A stretch of DNA of 58,521 bases. Origin: Oscillospiraceae bacterium (lineage in GTDB: Bacteria; Bacillota; Clostridia; Oscillospirales; JAAYXM01). The first letter of the stretch is position 1. The number at the start of each line of letters is the position of its first letter. The DNA lies in contig JAFSEA010000083.1 of assembly GCA_017435965.1 (NCBI GenBank), forward strand, positions 1-58,521, given 5' to 3'. Below the pieces are notes generated by a model. It did not search any database. It worked only from the letters and a program-made list of their open reading frames with translations, and had not been told where the DNA came from. Made by a program: the position numbers and the translations under genes. Shown in pieces: positions 14,553 through 21,365 of the stretch.

Positions 14553-15317
14553 ATGATTCTTGCAATAGACATCGGCAACACAAACATTGTCCTCGGCGGA
14601 TTTTCGGGCGATGACCTTTCTTTTGTCGCCCGGATTGCAACAAACCCGTCAAAAACCGAGGATGAATATGCCACAAAAATTAAAAGCATCCTGGAGCTTC
14701 ACAATGCAGACAGGGAGAACATCGACGGAGCTATTATCTCCTCCGTTGTACCGCCGCTTAATTCTGTTATGAAAAAAGCAATAAACATTGCTTACGGCGT
14801 TGATTCCATTATGGTTGGTCCCGGCATAAAGACCGGCATAAACATACATTGCGACAATCCTTCTTCCGTGGGTGCCGATCTTATCTGTGCCTGCGTTGCG
14901 GCACATCACATTTACGGCAGTCCGTCCCTTGTAATTGATATGGGAACAGCTACGAAAATGATGGTTATAAACGAAAAGGGTACTTTTATCGGCGTTTCCA
15001 TAATCCCCGGTGTAAGTATTGCCCTTTCCGCCCTTGCAAGCGGAACGGCACAGCTTCCTCAAATAAGTTTAGAGGCCCCGAAATCTGTTATCGGAAAGAA
15101 TACCATTGATTGTATGCGCTCAGGTGTTGTTTTCGGAAATGCAAGTATGATAGATGGAATGATTGACCGTTTCTTTGAGGAAATGGGAAAAGAATTTCAG
15201 GTCATTGCCACAGGTGGTCTTGCACCTACCATTATCCGCCATTGTAAGCATAATATCACTCTTGATAGCGACCTTATAATGAAAGGATTAAATATATTAT
15301 ATAAAAAGAATAAATAG
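14553..15317 (+). CDS. coaX: Type III pantothenate kinase CoaX
   Basis: Phosphorylates pantothenate in the first step of coenzyme A synthesis; type III kinases are insensitive to CoA feedback and need a monovalent cation. The 254-residue protein shows all acetate/sugar-kinase-fold elements: phosphate-1 motif LAIDIGNTNIVLGGF at residues 2-16, VGADLICACVAAHH at about 110, DMGTATK at about 130, and the GxxPG segment SIIPGVSIAL. Length is typical. GAGG precedes the ATG. It is followed by a gene for a substrate-binding ECF transporter component, which, given this neighbour, is likely to bring in pantothenate, the substrate of CoaX. Confidence 0.95.
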   Translation: MILAIDIGNTNIVLGGFSGDDLSFVARIATNPSKTEDEYATKIKSILELHNADRENIDGAIISSVVPPLNSVMKKAINIAYGVDSIMVGPGIKTGINIHCDNPSSVGADLICACVAAHHIYGSPSLVIDMGTATKMMVINEKGTFIGVSIIPGVSIALSALASGTAQLPQISLEAPKSVIGKNTIDCMRSGVVFGNASMIDGMIDRFFEEMGKEFQVIATGGLAPTIIRHCKHNITLDSDLIMKGLNILYKKNK

Positions 15318-15372
15318 AATTTTTCTTGTGTATTTTCTCCTGTTCCTTGGGAGATTATATAAATTTAAAAAT

Positions 15373-15401
15373 GCGTTGTACCGCAGAAAGCGGACGACAG
15401 C
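15373..15401 (+). ncRNA. Candidate pan-motif-like RNA hairpin before the putative pantothenate transporter gene
   Basis: A compact hairpin: GC (15373-74) pairs with GC (15400-01), GUUGU (15375-79) with ACGAC (15394-98) and CCGC (15381-84) with GCGG (15390-93), with single bulged A residues at 15380 and 15399 and an AGAAA loop. The pan RNA motif, known upstream of pantothenate genes in Firmicutes, is described as a stem-loop with two conserved bulged adenines. Here the hairpin lies between coaX and a pantothenate-type ECF gene and abuts the ribosome site AAGGAGG (15402-15408), so folding could affect translation. The match is to my memory of the motif description, not to an alignment. Confidence 0.4.
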
Positions 15402-15416
15402 AAGGAGGAATTTTTT

Positions 15417-15989
15417 ATGAAACAAGGAAAAAGAATGTCAACCGAGACCATAGTACTGGGTGCAGTACTCACAGCGTTGGTAATTGTTCTCCAGCTTGCG
15501 GGAGCATTTATCCGCTTTGGTCCCTTCTCCATCTCGCTGGTGCTTATTCCGATTGTAATCGGTGCGGCAACCTGCGGAGTATGGGTAAGCTCATGGCTTG
15601 GATTCGTCTTCGGAATCGCAGTACTTCTCAGCGGTGATGCTGCTGCATTTCTCGCAATAGATGTTCCCGGCACGATTATCACCGTGCTGGCAAAGGGAAT
15701 CGGTTGTGGATTTGCCGCAGGCTTTGTCTACAATCTCCTGAAGAACAAAAACACCTATGTTGCGACAATTGTTGCCGCCATTGTCTGCCCCATTGCAAAC
15801 ACCGGAATTTTTCTCATAGGCTGTGCAATTTTCTTTCTTGACACACTTGCAGTCTGGTCAGGCGGCGGAAATGTGCTCTACTATATGATTTTCGGTCTTG
15901 TGGGTGCAAACTTCTTATTTGAGCTTGGCTCAAATATTCTTCTCAGCCCGGTGGTTGTAAGACTTCTCAATATCAAAAACAAAAAATAA
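15417..15989 (+). CDS. ECF transporter S component, probably for pantothenate
   Basis: A 190-residue integral membrane protein with about six helices, a Gly/Ala-rich sequence and small substrate-pocket features such as IRFGPFSISLVLIPIVIGA and GFVFGIAVLLSGDAAAFLAI, which place it in the S-component family of energy-coupling-factor vitamin transporters (Pfam ECF_trnsprt/DUF3816). S components bind one vitamin and share an EcfAA'T module encoded elsewhere, and no such module is in this window. Location directly behind coaX suggests pantothenate (PanT-like) as substrate. AAGGAGG is 8 bases before the ATG and directly follows the candidate pan-like hairpin. The family assignment is firm; the substrate is inferred from context. 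Confidence 0.85.
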   Translation: MKQGKRMSTETIVLGAVLTALVIVLQLAGAFIRFGPFSISLVLIPIVIGAATCGVWVSSWLGFVFGIAVLLSGDAAAFLAIDVPGTIITVLAKGIGCGFAAGFVYNLLKNKNTYVATIVAAIVCPIANTGIFLIGCAIFFLDTLAVWSGGGNVLYYMIFGLVGANFLFELGSNILLSPVVVRLLNIKNKK

Positions 15990-15998
15990 TAAAAATTT

Positions 15999-16028
15999 TA
16001 CCGTCTGCATTTTGACAGACGGTATTTT
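15999..16028 (+). terminator. Terminator after coaX-ECF operon
   Basis: A 9-bp stem TACCGTCTG (15999-16007) / CAGACGGTA (16016-16024) with an 8-base loop followed by TTTTC. Confidence 0.85.
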
Positions 16029-16042
16029 CATTTCAGAGCATA

Positions 16043-16077
16043 GAAAAAGCAGTCCTTCTCTATTGAAAAGGACTGCT
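16043..16077 (-). terminator. Terminator of tRNA-Arg
   Basis: On the minus strand AGCAGTCCTT pairs with AAGGACTGCT (16068-16077 with 16048-16057), followed by TTTTTC. It begins at the last base of the tRNA CCA end. Confidence 0.85.
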
Positions 16078-16153
16078 GGCGCGCTGTGGAGAATTCGAAT
16101 CCCCGACCTTTTGGTCCGTAGCCAAACGCTCTATCCAGCTGAGCTAACAGCGC
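16077..16153 (-). tRNA. tRNA-Arg (anticodon ACG)
   Basis: A 77-base cloverleaf on the minus strand with 7-bp acceptor stem GCGCTGT/ACAGCGC, D arm TAGCTCAGCTGGATAGAGC, anticodon stem TTTGG/CCAAA with loop CTACGGA (anticodon ACG), T arm with TTCGAAT, discriminator G and encoded CCA. A34 would be deaminated to inosine by TadA to read CGN codons. Confidence 0.96.
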
Positions 16154-16281
16154 ATATTGCTTCAAACAGCTTAAATATAATAACACATCAAAAAGAAAAA
16201 ATCAAGTCTTTTTTTATAATTTTACAAAAATTTTTCTCTATCTATTTTGCGTAATATGTGATATAATATATAACGTATATG

Positions 16282-16305
16282 TAAAAGGCAGAGTCTTCTC
16301 TGCCT
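16282..16305 (-). terminator. Terminator of the small membrane protein gene
   Basis: Minus-strand 8-bp stem AGGCAGAG / CTCTGCCT (16286-16305) with a 4-base loop followed by TTTT. It starts at the stop codon of the gene at 16305-16472. Confidence 0.75.
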
Positions 16306-16472
16306 CACAGGATTGACTGAAGGTTATCAATAACATTTCCGGCGCTCTTTAAAATCTTGCCGGTGCCGTGCTTTAACACCTTGCAAGACTTACTCTTTTT
16401 CGGCATAAGTGCAATTGCAAGTGTGCTTCCCACAATCAATCCTGCCGTCATGCCCTTGCAAAACGGTTTCAT
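16305..16472 (-). CDS. Small unrecognised single-span membrane protein
   Basis: A 55-residue basic protein starting at ATG 16472, beginning MKPFCKGMTAGLIVGSTLAI, which gives a single hydrophobic segment of about 17 residues with a glycine-rich face, followed by a Lys-rich cytoplasmic-type tail ending VIDNLQSIL. AAAGGAAG lies about 12 bases upstream; a TTG-start version (from 16499) is possible. It resembles small YtxH-like stress or envelope membrane proteins in composition, but I cannot assign it to a family with certainty. It has its own terminator and is transcribed away from the following lipoprotein. Confidence 0.7.
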   Translation of the reverse strand: MKPFCKGMTAGLIVGSTLAIALMPKKSKSCKVLKHGTGKILKSAGNVIDNLQSIL

Positions 16473-16572
16473 ATTCACACTACCACTTCCTTTACACAAA
16501 TAGTATGTCCGGACTTCCGAAAATCATAAGGATAGTTTTCAGGAAAATATTTTTTAACAGGAGAAAAATAAA

Positions 16573-17163
16573 ATGAAAAAATTTACAACTCTTTTTCTTG
16601 CATTTATGTTGTTACTTACAATAACTGCCTGCTTTCCCGACAACTACGCTCACGTTAACGACTCCGTTGATCCCAACAAGCCTGCACCCAAAACACTCGA
16701 AGAAGCCTATTCCCTTTACAATAAGGTTGATCGTGGTATGACCCGTGACGATGTTGAGAAGATGTTCGGCGAAGGAGAGCCTTCTTACGATGAAGGCGGT
16801 GAGGTATCACACATCACATATTTTAACGAAACACAATCCGCAGGCGTATCAATTATATATGAATACGATAATTCCGTAAAGGCAAAAACTCTCTTTTTCA
16901 ACACAAAAAGAAATCTTGTCCCCTTCTCGGGTCGCTTTGACAAAAACAAAATCCCTTCAATCAAGTCTGATATGAGTGTTTCGGAAGCTTCGAAGGTTAT
17001 GGGATCAGTACCGCTTGAGCTTTCTTGTGCTTATGGTGAAGATGGTCCTCATGATTTCAAAAAAATATATTGTTGGTACAACGAAGATGCCTCAAGCTTT
17101 ATGCTTCATACCGAGCGTGATATCATAGCAAACGTGGCACTCTACAAAGAAGAAAAGAAGTAA
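16573..17163 (+). CDS. Lipoprotein with two BamE/SmpA-like repeats
   Basis: A 196-residue lipoprotein. The signal peptide ends in the lipobox TITAC, so Cys20 or thereabouts would be lipidated and the protein anchored on the outer face of the cell membrane. The mature part contains two similar segments, KVDRGMTRDDVEKMFG (about 55-70) and SIKSDMSVSEASKVMG (about 136-150), each followed by beta strands; this is the pattern of the small alpha-beta BamE/SmpA-like or BLIP-like domain, in which the helix after M-T/S contacts a partner protein. Function unknown. AGGAG precedes the ATG. It is the first of a same-strand series with NfeD, SPFH and MscL genes (about 37-base gap to the next), which all concern the cell envelope. 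Confidence 0.8.
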   Translation: MKKFTTLFLAFMLLLTITACFPDNYAHVNDSVDPNKPAPKTLEEAYSLYNKVDRGMTRDDVEKMFGEGEPSYDEGGEVSHITYFNETQSAGVSIIYEYDNSVKAKTLFFNTKRNLVPFSGRFDKNKIPSIKSDMSVSEASKVMGSVPLELSCAYGEDGPHDFKKIYCWYNEDASSFMLHTERDIIANVALYKEEKK

Positions 17164-17200
17164 ACTTTCCTAATTTAAAAATATGAACGAGGTGATTTTT

Positions 17201-17638
17201 TTGTCAAATTACATCTGGCTTTCCCTCATTATACTTTTTGCAATTGTTGAAGCACTTACTCCTGCAATTGTGTCAATTTGGTTTGCCCTCGGTGCGTTGC
17301 TTGCCCTGGTCGCATCCGCCTTGAGTGCTCCCGTTTGGCTACAGATAACCGTTTTTATTATCGCATCCGCTCTTGCATTGATTCTCACTCGCCCCCTTAT
17401 AAAGCGTAAACTCAATAAAACCCTCATTCCCACCAATGCTGATATGCTTATCGGAAAAACGGGAGTTGTCGTTGAAAAAATAGATAATATTGAAGAAACC
17501 GGCTCTGTGAAAATCCAAGGCAAAACTTGGACTGCCAGAAGTGAATACGGCGAAGAAATTCTATCAGGAAGCCGTGTTGTCATTTCGAAAATCGAAGGAG
17601 TCAAGCTTATAGTAAAGCTTCTCAATAAATCACTTTAA
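17201..17638 (+). CDS. NfeD-family membrane protein
   Basis: A membrane protein of about 145 residues in the short NfeD (NfeD1b) group. It has two or three N-terminal hydrophobic segments (WLSLIILFAIVEALTPAIVSI and the following LVASALSA...ALALILTRPL) and a C-terminal OB-fold domain (GKTGVVVEKIDNIEETGSVKIQGKTW) typical of this family. NfeD proteins pair with SPFH proteins in membrane microdomains, and such a gene lies directly downstream. TTG at 17201 is chosen because GAGGTG is 7-8 bases before it; an ATG at 17183 overlaps that ribosome site and would add six residues. Confidence 0.9.
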   Translation: MSNYIWLSLIILFAIVEALTPAIVSIWFALGALLALVASALSAPVWLQITVFIIASALALILTRPLIKRKLNKTLIPTNADMLIGKTGVVVEKIDNIEETGSVKIQGKTWTARSEYGEEILSGSRVVISKIEGVKLIVKLLNKSL

Positions 17639-17656
17639 AGTTGAAAGGAGAAAAAT

Positions 17657-18586
17657 ATGATGGAAATCGGATATGTTTTCCCAATTCTCATCGCAGTAGT
17701 CTTTATTACAATCATCTCAAATATCGTTATTGTAAAGCAGGCAACGGCAAGAATTGTGGAAAGACTCGGTGCATACCGGGAAACATGGAATGTTGGAATT
17801 CACTTCAAGATTCCCTTTATTGACCGTGCACGTCCTGCAATCTCTTTAAAGGAAAGAGTAGCAGACTTCCCACCGCAGCCTGTTATCACAAAAGATAACG
17901 TTACAATGCAAATTGACACCGTTGTCTATTTTCAGGTAACAGACCCGAAGCTTTATACTTATGGTGTTGAGCGTCCCATCTCTGCCATTGAGAATCTCAC
18001 AGCAACCACACTCCGTAATATCCTCGGTGATCTTGAACTTGACCAGACTCTCACTTCCCGCGATACAATCAACACAAAGATGCGCACCATTCTTGATGAG
18101 GCAACAGACCCATGGGGAATCAAGGTAAATCGTGTTGAGCTTAAGAACATCATTCCACCCCGCGAGATTCAGGATGCTATGGAAAAACAGATGAAGGCAG
18201 AGCGTGAACGCCGTCAGGCAATTCTCAAAGCTGAAGGTGTGAAGCAATCGCAGATTCTTGAAGCTGAAGGCGAAAAGCAGGCTCTTATTCTCCGTGCCGA
18301 TGCTGCAAAGCAAGCTAAAATTCTCGACGCCGAAGGCGAAAAGGAAAAGCAGATACTTGAGGCCGAAGGACAGGCAGCAGCAATTCTCAAAACTCAAGAA
18401 GCCGTTGCAAAATCCATAGAACTCATAAACGAGGCTAACCCCGGTGATTCTGTCATAAAGCTCAAAGCGCTTGAAGCTTTTAAGGATATAGCAAACGGAA
18501 ACGCAACAAAGCTCATTATTCCGTCAGATATTCAAGGACTTGCAGGACTTGCAGGCTCTCTCAAGGAAACTATAACAGACAAATAA
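17657..18586 (+). CDS. SPFH/band-7 (stomatin-like, QmcA-type) membrane protein
   Basis: A 309-residue SPFH protein. One N-terminal membrane helix (about 5-25, FPILIAVVFITIISNIVIV) is followed by the SPFH domain (RIVERLGAYRETWNVGIHFK, TKDNVTMQIDTVVYFQVTDP, NLTATTLRNILGDLELD) and then a long Glu/Ala/Lys coiled-coil with repeats such as EAEGEKQALILRA. This is the stomatin/QmcA pattern. These proteins form large oligomeric rings or cages on membranes that control proteases and microdomains. AAAGGAG is 6 bases before the first of two adjacent ATGs. The upstream NfeD gene ends 18 bases before; the pair is a classic partnership. Confidence 0.94.
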   Translation: MMEIGYVFPILIAVVFITIISNIVIVKQATARIVERLGAYRETWNVGIHFKIPFIDRARPAISLKERVADFPPQPVITKDNVTMQIDTVVYFQVTDPKLYTYGVERPISAIENLTATTLRNILGDLELDQTLTSRDTINTKMRTILDEATDPWGIKVNRVELKNIIPPREIQDAMEKQMKAERERRQAILKAEGVKQSQILEAEGEKQALILRADAAKQAKILDAEGEKEKQILEAEGQAAAILKTQEAVAKSIELINEANPGDSVIKLKALEAFKDIANGNATKLIIPSDIQGLAGLAGSLKETITDK

Positions 18587-18614
18587 AAAATAACGAAACG
18601 GGGATAAAAACAAA

Positions 18615-19049
18615 ATGAAAAAGTTTTTTAAAGAATTTAAAGAGTTCATTGCCCGCGGCAATGTAATCGACATGGCAGTCGGTGTTGTAGTCGGTGCTGC
18701 ATTCAAATCAATCATCGATTCGCTCGTAAACGACATTATCATGCCCTTTGTCGGATTCCTTCTCGGCGACACGGATTTTTCCGAGCTTGCAATCACTCTT
18801 AAAGAAGGCTCGATCGCAGCAGATGGCACAGCCATTCCTCCCGTAGAGATTATGTATGGCAAGTTTATCAACAGCATTATAAGCTTTGTGATAATCGCAT
18901 TTTGCCTCTTCTGTGTTGTAAAGGTTATAAACAGGATGCGCCGCAAACAGGAAGAAGCACAGGCTCCTGCTCCCGATCCCGAACCTTCAAATGAAGAAAA
19001 ACTTCTCACCGAAATCCGCGACCTTTTGAAATACGACAAGCAGAAATAA
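18615..19049 (+). CDS. mscL: Large-conductance mechanosensitive channel MscL
   Basis: A 144-residue MscL. The N-terminal helix [15 protein letters not shown] leads into the pore helix [20 protein letters not shown] with the conserved Asn/Asp and Gly/Ala packing residues, followed by the periplasmic loop ([20 protein letters not shown]) and second helix, and a C-terminal helix with the [13 protein letters not shown] heptads that bundles the pentamer. It opens under strong membrane tension on hypo-osmotic shock. Length and features are standard. It follows the SPFH gene by 28 bases and is ended by a strong terminator. Confidence 0.96.
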   Translation: MKKFFKEFKEFIARGNVIDMAVGVVVGAAFKSIIDSLVNDIIMPFVGFLLGDTDFSELAITLKEGSIAADGTAIPPVEIMYGKFINSIISFVIIAFCLFCVVKVINRMRRKQEEAQAPAPDPEPSNEEKLLTEIRDLLKYDKQK

Positions 19050-19066
19050 AGCAATATAAAAAGCAC

Positions 19067-19095
19067 AACCCCTCGGGCATAAAACCCGAGGGGTT
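19067..19095. terminator. Bidirectional terminator after mscL
   Basis: A perfect 11-bp GC-rich stem AACCCCTCGGG (19067-19077) / CCCGAGGGGTT (19085-19095) with a 7-base loop. Two convergent genes share it; the T-richness afterwards is modest. Confidence 0.8.
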
Positions 19096-19122
19096 GATTA
19101 TTAGGCTTTTGAAAATTCCAAA

Positions 19123-19593
19123 TTACTGAGCGTTTTTCTCGATAACGCCATCCACAACCGGAAGCTTAACATACTGTCCTGCAAATGCCTTCTTAGCGAA
19201 GATAATGAGGAAGATGACCTTAAGTACGCCTACGATTGAACCTAAAAGACCAAAGAAGCCTTTAACCTTCTCAGCATTAAATCCGGAATCAACATAGCTG
19301 AGCAAGCCGTTGAGCGCATCAATTATGCCGGCTACAAGTCCTCCTGCTGCCGAAACCTCGAAGGAGCTCTTGCCTACACGTATCAAAGAGAGATCTCCAA
19401 GTACCGTCTCTGCTACGCCCATGAAAAGAACAAAGGTGAAAGCCTTAAGAACCATTCTCTTGAGCCAGTCATTCTCCTCCACGATGAGTGCCGCACCTGT
19501 CATTACCAAAGTGATAATCGGGCTGATAATACCTGAGAGAAAAGCGAGACCTGCGTATGCTTGTGCACTTATGCCGAATCTTGTCTTCTGCAT
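19123..19593 (-). CDS. Unrecognised multi-span membrane protein
   Basis: A 156-residue membrane protein with about four hydrophobic segments: the N-terminal AYAGLAFLSGIISPIITLVM, KAFTFVLFMGVAETVL, the central AAGGLVAGIIDALNG stretch, and LGSIVGVLKVIFLIIF. A charged loop with ENDWLKRM follows the first helix pair. The pattern (small helix bundle, W-L-K-R between helices) recalls DUF4870/Tic20-like proteins, but I would not name a family. AAAGGAGG precedes the ATG at 19593, so translation should be efficient. It stands alone between the mscL terminator and the folT region, transcribed divergently from folT. Confidence 0.75.
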   Translation of the reverse strand: MQKTRFGISAQAYAGLAFLSGIISPIITLVMTGAALIVEENDWLKRMVLKAFTFVLFMGVAETVLGDLSLIRVGKSSFEVSAAGGLVAGIIDALNGLLSYVDSGFNAEKVKGFFGLLGSIVGVLKVIFLIIFAKKAFAGQYVKLPVVDGVIEKNAQ

Positions 19594-19691
19594 TTTTTAA
19601 CCTCCTTTATAATTTATTCGGTAACTTTATATTACCACAACATTTTCCTTTTGTAAATACTTTTTTGCTATTTTATTCACAATATCTTGTG

Positions 19692-19720
19692 TTGCATAAA
19701 GGTTATTTTTGTGTTATACT
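19692..19720 (+). promoter_or_regulatory. Promoter of the folT leader
   Basis: TTGCAT (19692-19697) and TATACT (19715-19720) with a 17-base spacer; the transcript would start a few bases before the THF riboswitch. Confidence 0.7.
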
Positions 19721-19736
19721 GTTCTTACCACAAAAA

Positions 19737-19888
19737 GGCAGAGTAGGAAATATCGGGTCAAGTGCTGTGTGAACGGGGAGTTGTCACACGGACGAAAACA
19801 AATTTGTTGCCGTGATATTTCCGCATCCCGCTGCGAATGACTGTCCTCTTTGTGTAGGTTTTGTCTCTCAAAAAATTCACAAAGGAGG
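19737..19888 (+). promoter_or_regulatory. Tetrahydrofolate (THF) riboswitch with ribosome-site-sequestering hairpin, upstream of folT
   Basis: The aptamer (19737-19835) fits the THF riboswitch: GAGUAG after a short P1 (GCAG/CUGC, 19738-19741 with 19831-19834), a perfect P2 GGAAATATC/GATATTTCC (19746-19754, 19814-19822), the conserved CAAGUG, a GTGTGA/TCACAC stem with an internal ACGGGGAG segment that can pair with CAUCCCG (19824-19830) as the pseudoknot. After the aptamer, CCTCTTTGTG (19845-19854) can pair with CACAAAGGAGG (19878-19888), which contains the folT ribosome site. Binding of folate would therefore turn off translation. No terminator T run is present. Confidence 0.9.
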
Positions 19889-19897
19889 ACTATTTTT

Positions 19898-20446
19898 ATG
19901 CAAAACCGTATTTCTTTTTTCAATCGCATCAAATCCTCAGCACTGGAGCTCAAAAGCACAAAATCGATAGTTTTATGTGCCGCACTCATTGCACTTTATG
20001 TTGCAATCAATACGCTATCCGTTTTTGTAACCCAGGAATTAAAGCTTGGTTTTTCCTTTCTTGTTTTAGCTGTTTTAGGAATGCAATTCGGAGCAATCAC
20101 CGGAACTTTGGCAGGTTTTCTTTGTGATCTTATGGCATATATTGTGAGACCTATGGGTGCTCTGCATCTCGGTTTTTCTCTTACCACAGCTTTGACTGCA
20201 ACAGTTTTCGCAATACTTTTATACCGCTATGAGCTTAAGCTTTGGCGTATAATTGTTTCCCGTATTATTATAAATGTATTCCTCAATCTTCTTCTTAACA
20301 CAATATGGCTTTCACAGCTTTACGGAAATGGTTTTTGGGCGCTTCTTCCGGGACGCATTTTCAAAAACATAGGTCTGCTTCCCATAGAGATAATTCTTCT
20401 TTGGATATTTCTTAATGCGTTTAAAAAAGCAGAAAAACGTCTGTAA
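19898..20446 (+). CDS. folT: Folate ECF transporter S component FolT
   Basis: A 182-residue membrane protein of the folate family of ECF S components. ATG at 19898 follows AAAGGAGG at normal spacing. Features: an N-terminal segment LKSTKSIVLCAALIALYVAI containing the conserved Ala-x-x-x-Ala contact helix for the ECF module, LGFSFLVLAVLGMQFGAITG and an MAYIVRPMGALHLGFSLT substrate-loop segment that matches folate family members, and six membrane segments in all. The preceding THF riboswitch gives independent support for folate as the substrate. The EcfA/EcfT energy module is not in the window. Downstream, uppP follows after about 48 bases and may be partly co-transcribed. Confidence 0.93.
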   Translation: MQNRISFFNRIKSSALELKSTKSIVLCAALIALYVAINTLSVFVTQELKLGFSFLVLAVLGMQFGAITGTLAGFLCDLMAYIVRPMGALHLGFSLTTALTATVFAILLYRYELKLWRIIVSRIIINVFLNLLLNTIWLSQLYGNGFWALLPGRIFKNIGLLPIEIILLWIFLNAFKKAEKRL

Positions 20447-20494
20447 TTTTTTCTCTCACCTTATAATATAATTCTTCCGGGAGGTTGATATATT

Positions 20495-21319
20495 TTGGAA
20501 ATAATCACAACAATTATTCTTGGCATTGTGGAAGGCATCACCGAATGGTTGCCCATAAGCTCAACGGGTCATCTTATTCTCGTTAAAGAATTTTTAGCCG
20601 GCGGTAAAAGCTTTATAAACAATGCCGCTTTCTTCGATCTTTATCTCTATGTGATTCAGCTCGGAGCAATTCTTGCCGTTGTGACCTTGTATTTTAAAAA
20701 GCTCAATCCCTTTGCCCCGTCAAAGAGTGTCAAAGAAAAGCGTGACACATGGTCTATGTGGTTTAAGGTCATCGTCGCTTGCCTTCCTGCCGCAATCATC
20801 GGTCTTGCTCTTGACTCTTTTATGGAGCAGATTGAAAACTGGCAGGTCGTTTCGGCAATGCTCATTGTCTATGGTATCGCCTTCATAATAGTTGAAAAGT
20901 TAAACAAAAAAACTTCAATATCCGATATTGGTGAGATGAGCTATAAAACAGCCTTTCTTATCGGTATGTTTCAGGTGCTTTCAATCATCCCCGGCACTTC
21001 ACGCTCCGGTGCAACAATCCTCGGTGCAATGCTTGTCGGCTGTAAACGTGAAGTAGCTGCCGAATTTTCCTTCTTTCTCGCAATCCCTGTCATGGTGGGG
21101 GTAAGCATCCTCAAAATAGGAAAATTCCTTCTTGAAGGTGCCGTTATGTCTTCTTCGGAAATTATGGTACTTCTCATCGGAATGCTCGTAGCATACATTG
21201 TGTCAATGATATGCATAAAGCTCCTCGTTGGCTTTGTCAAAAAACACGATTTTAAATCCTTCGGCGTTTACAGAATCATTCTCGGTATTGTGGTTATCAC
21301 TTATTTCCTCGCTTTTTAA
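20495..21319 (+). CDS. uppP: Undecaprenyl-diphosphatase UppP (BacA)
   Basis: Recycles the lipid carrier of peptidoglycan synthesis by dephosphorylating undecaprenyl pyrophosphate to the monophosphate; also gives bacitracin resistance. The 274-residue protein has the two signature motifs: GIVEGITEWLPISSTGHLIL at residues 10-29 (with the catalytic Glu pair region) and IIPGTSRSGATILGAMLVG at about 165-183, plus eight to ten membrane segments. The start is TTG at 20495, supported by GGGAGG 10 bases upstream and by the family N-terminus (EIITTIILG). Strong terminator after the stop. Confidence 0.95.
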   Translation: MEIITTIILGIVEGITEWLPISSTGHLILVKEFLAGGKSFINNAAFFDLYLYVIQLGAILAVVTLYFKKLNPFAPSKSVKEKRDTWSMWFKVIVACLPAAIIGLALDSFMEQIENWQVVSAMLIVYGIAFIIVEKLNKKTSISDIGEMSYKTAFLIGMFQVLSIIPGTSRSGATILGAMLVGCKREVAAEFSFFLAIPVMVGVSILKIGKFLLEGAVMSSSEIMVLLIGMLVAYIVSMICIKLLVGFVKKHDFKSFGVYRIILGIVVITYFLAF

Positions 21320-21329
21320 TATCATACAA

Positions 21330-21364
21330 AAACAGGCGGCGTGTTGTTTGCACGCCGCCTGTTT
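21330..21364. terminator. Bidirectional terminator between uppP and the P-type ATPase
   Basis: A perfect 14-bp GC-rich inverted repeat (21330-21343 / 21351-21364) with a 7-base loop and AAA/TTT flanks. Confidence 0.9.
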
Positions 21365-21365
21365 G

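Noticed and set aside
15326..15637. Out-of-frame ORF overlapping the ECF S-component gene
   Set aside because: It runs through the hairpin and the real gene in another frame and lacks a ribosome site.
16012..16254. ORF on the plus strand through tRNA-Arg
   Set aside because: It overlaps the antisense of a clear tRNA and its terminator.
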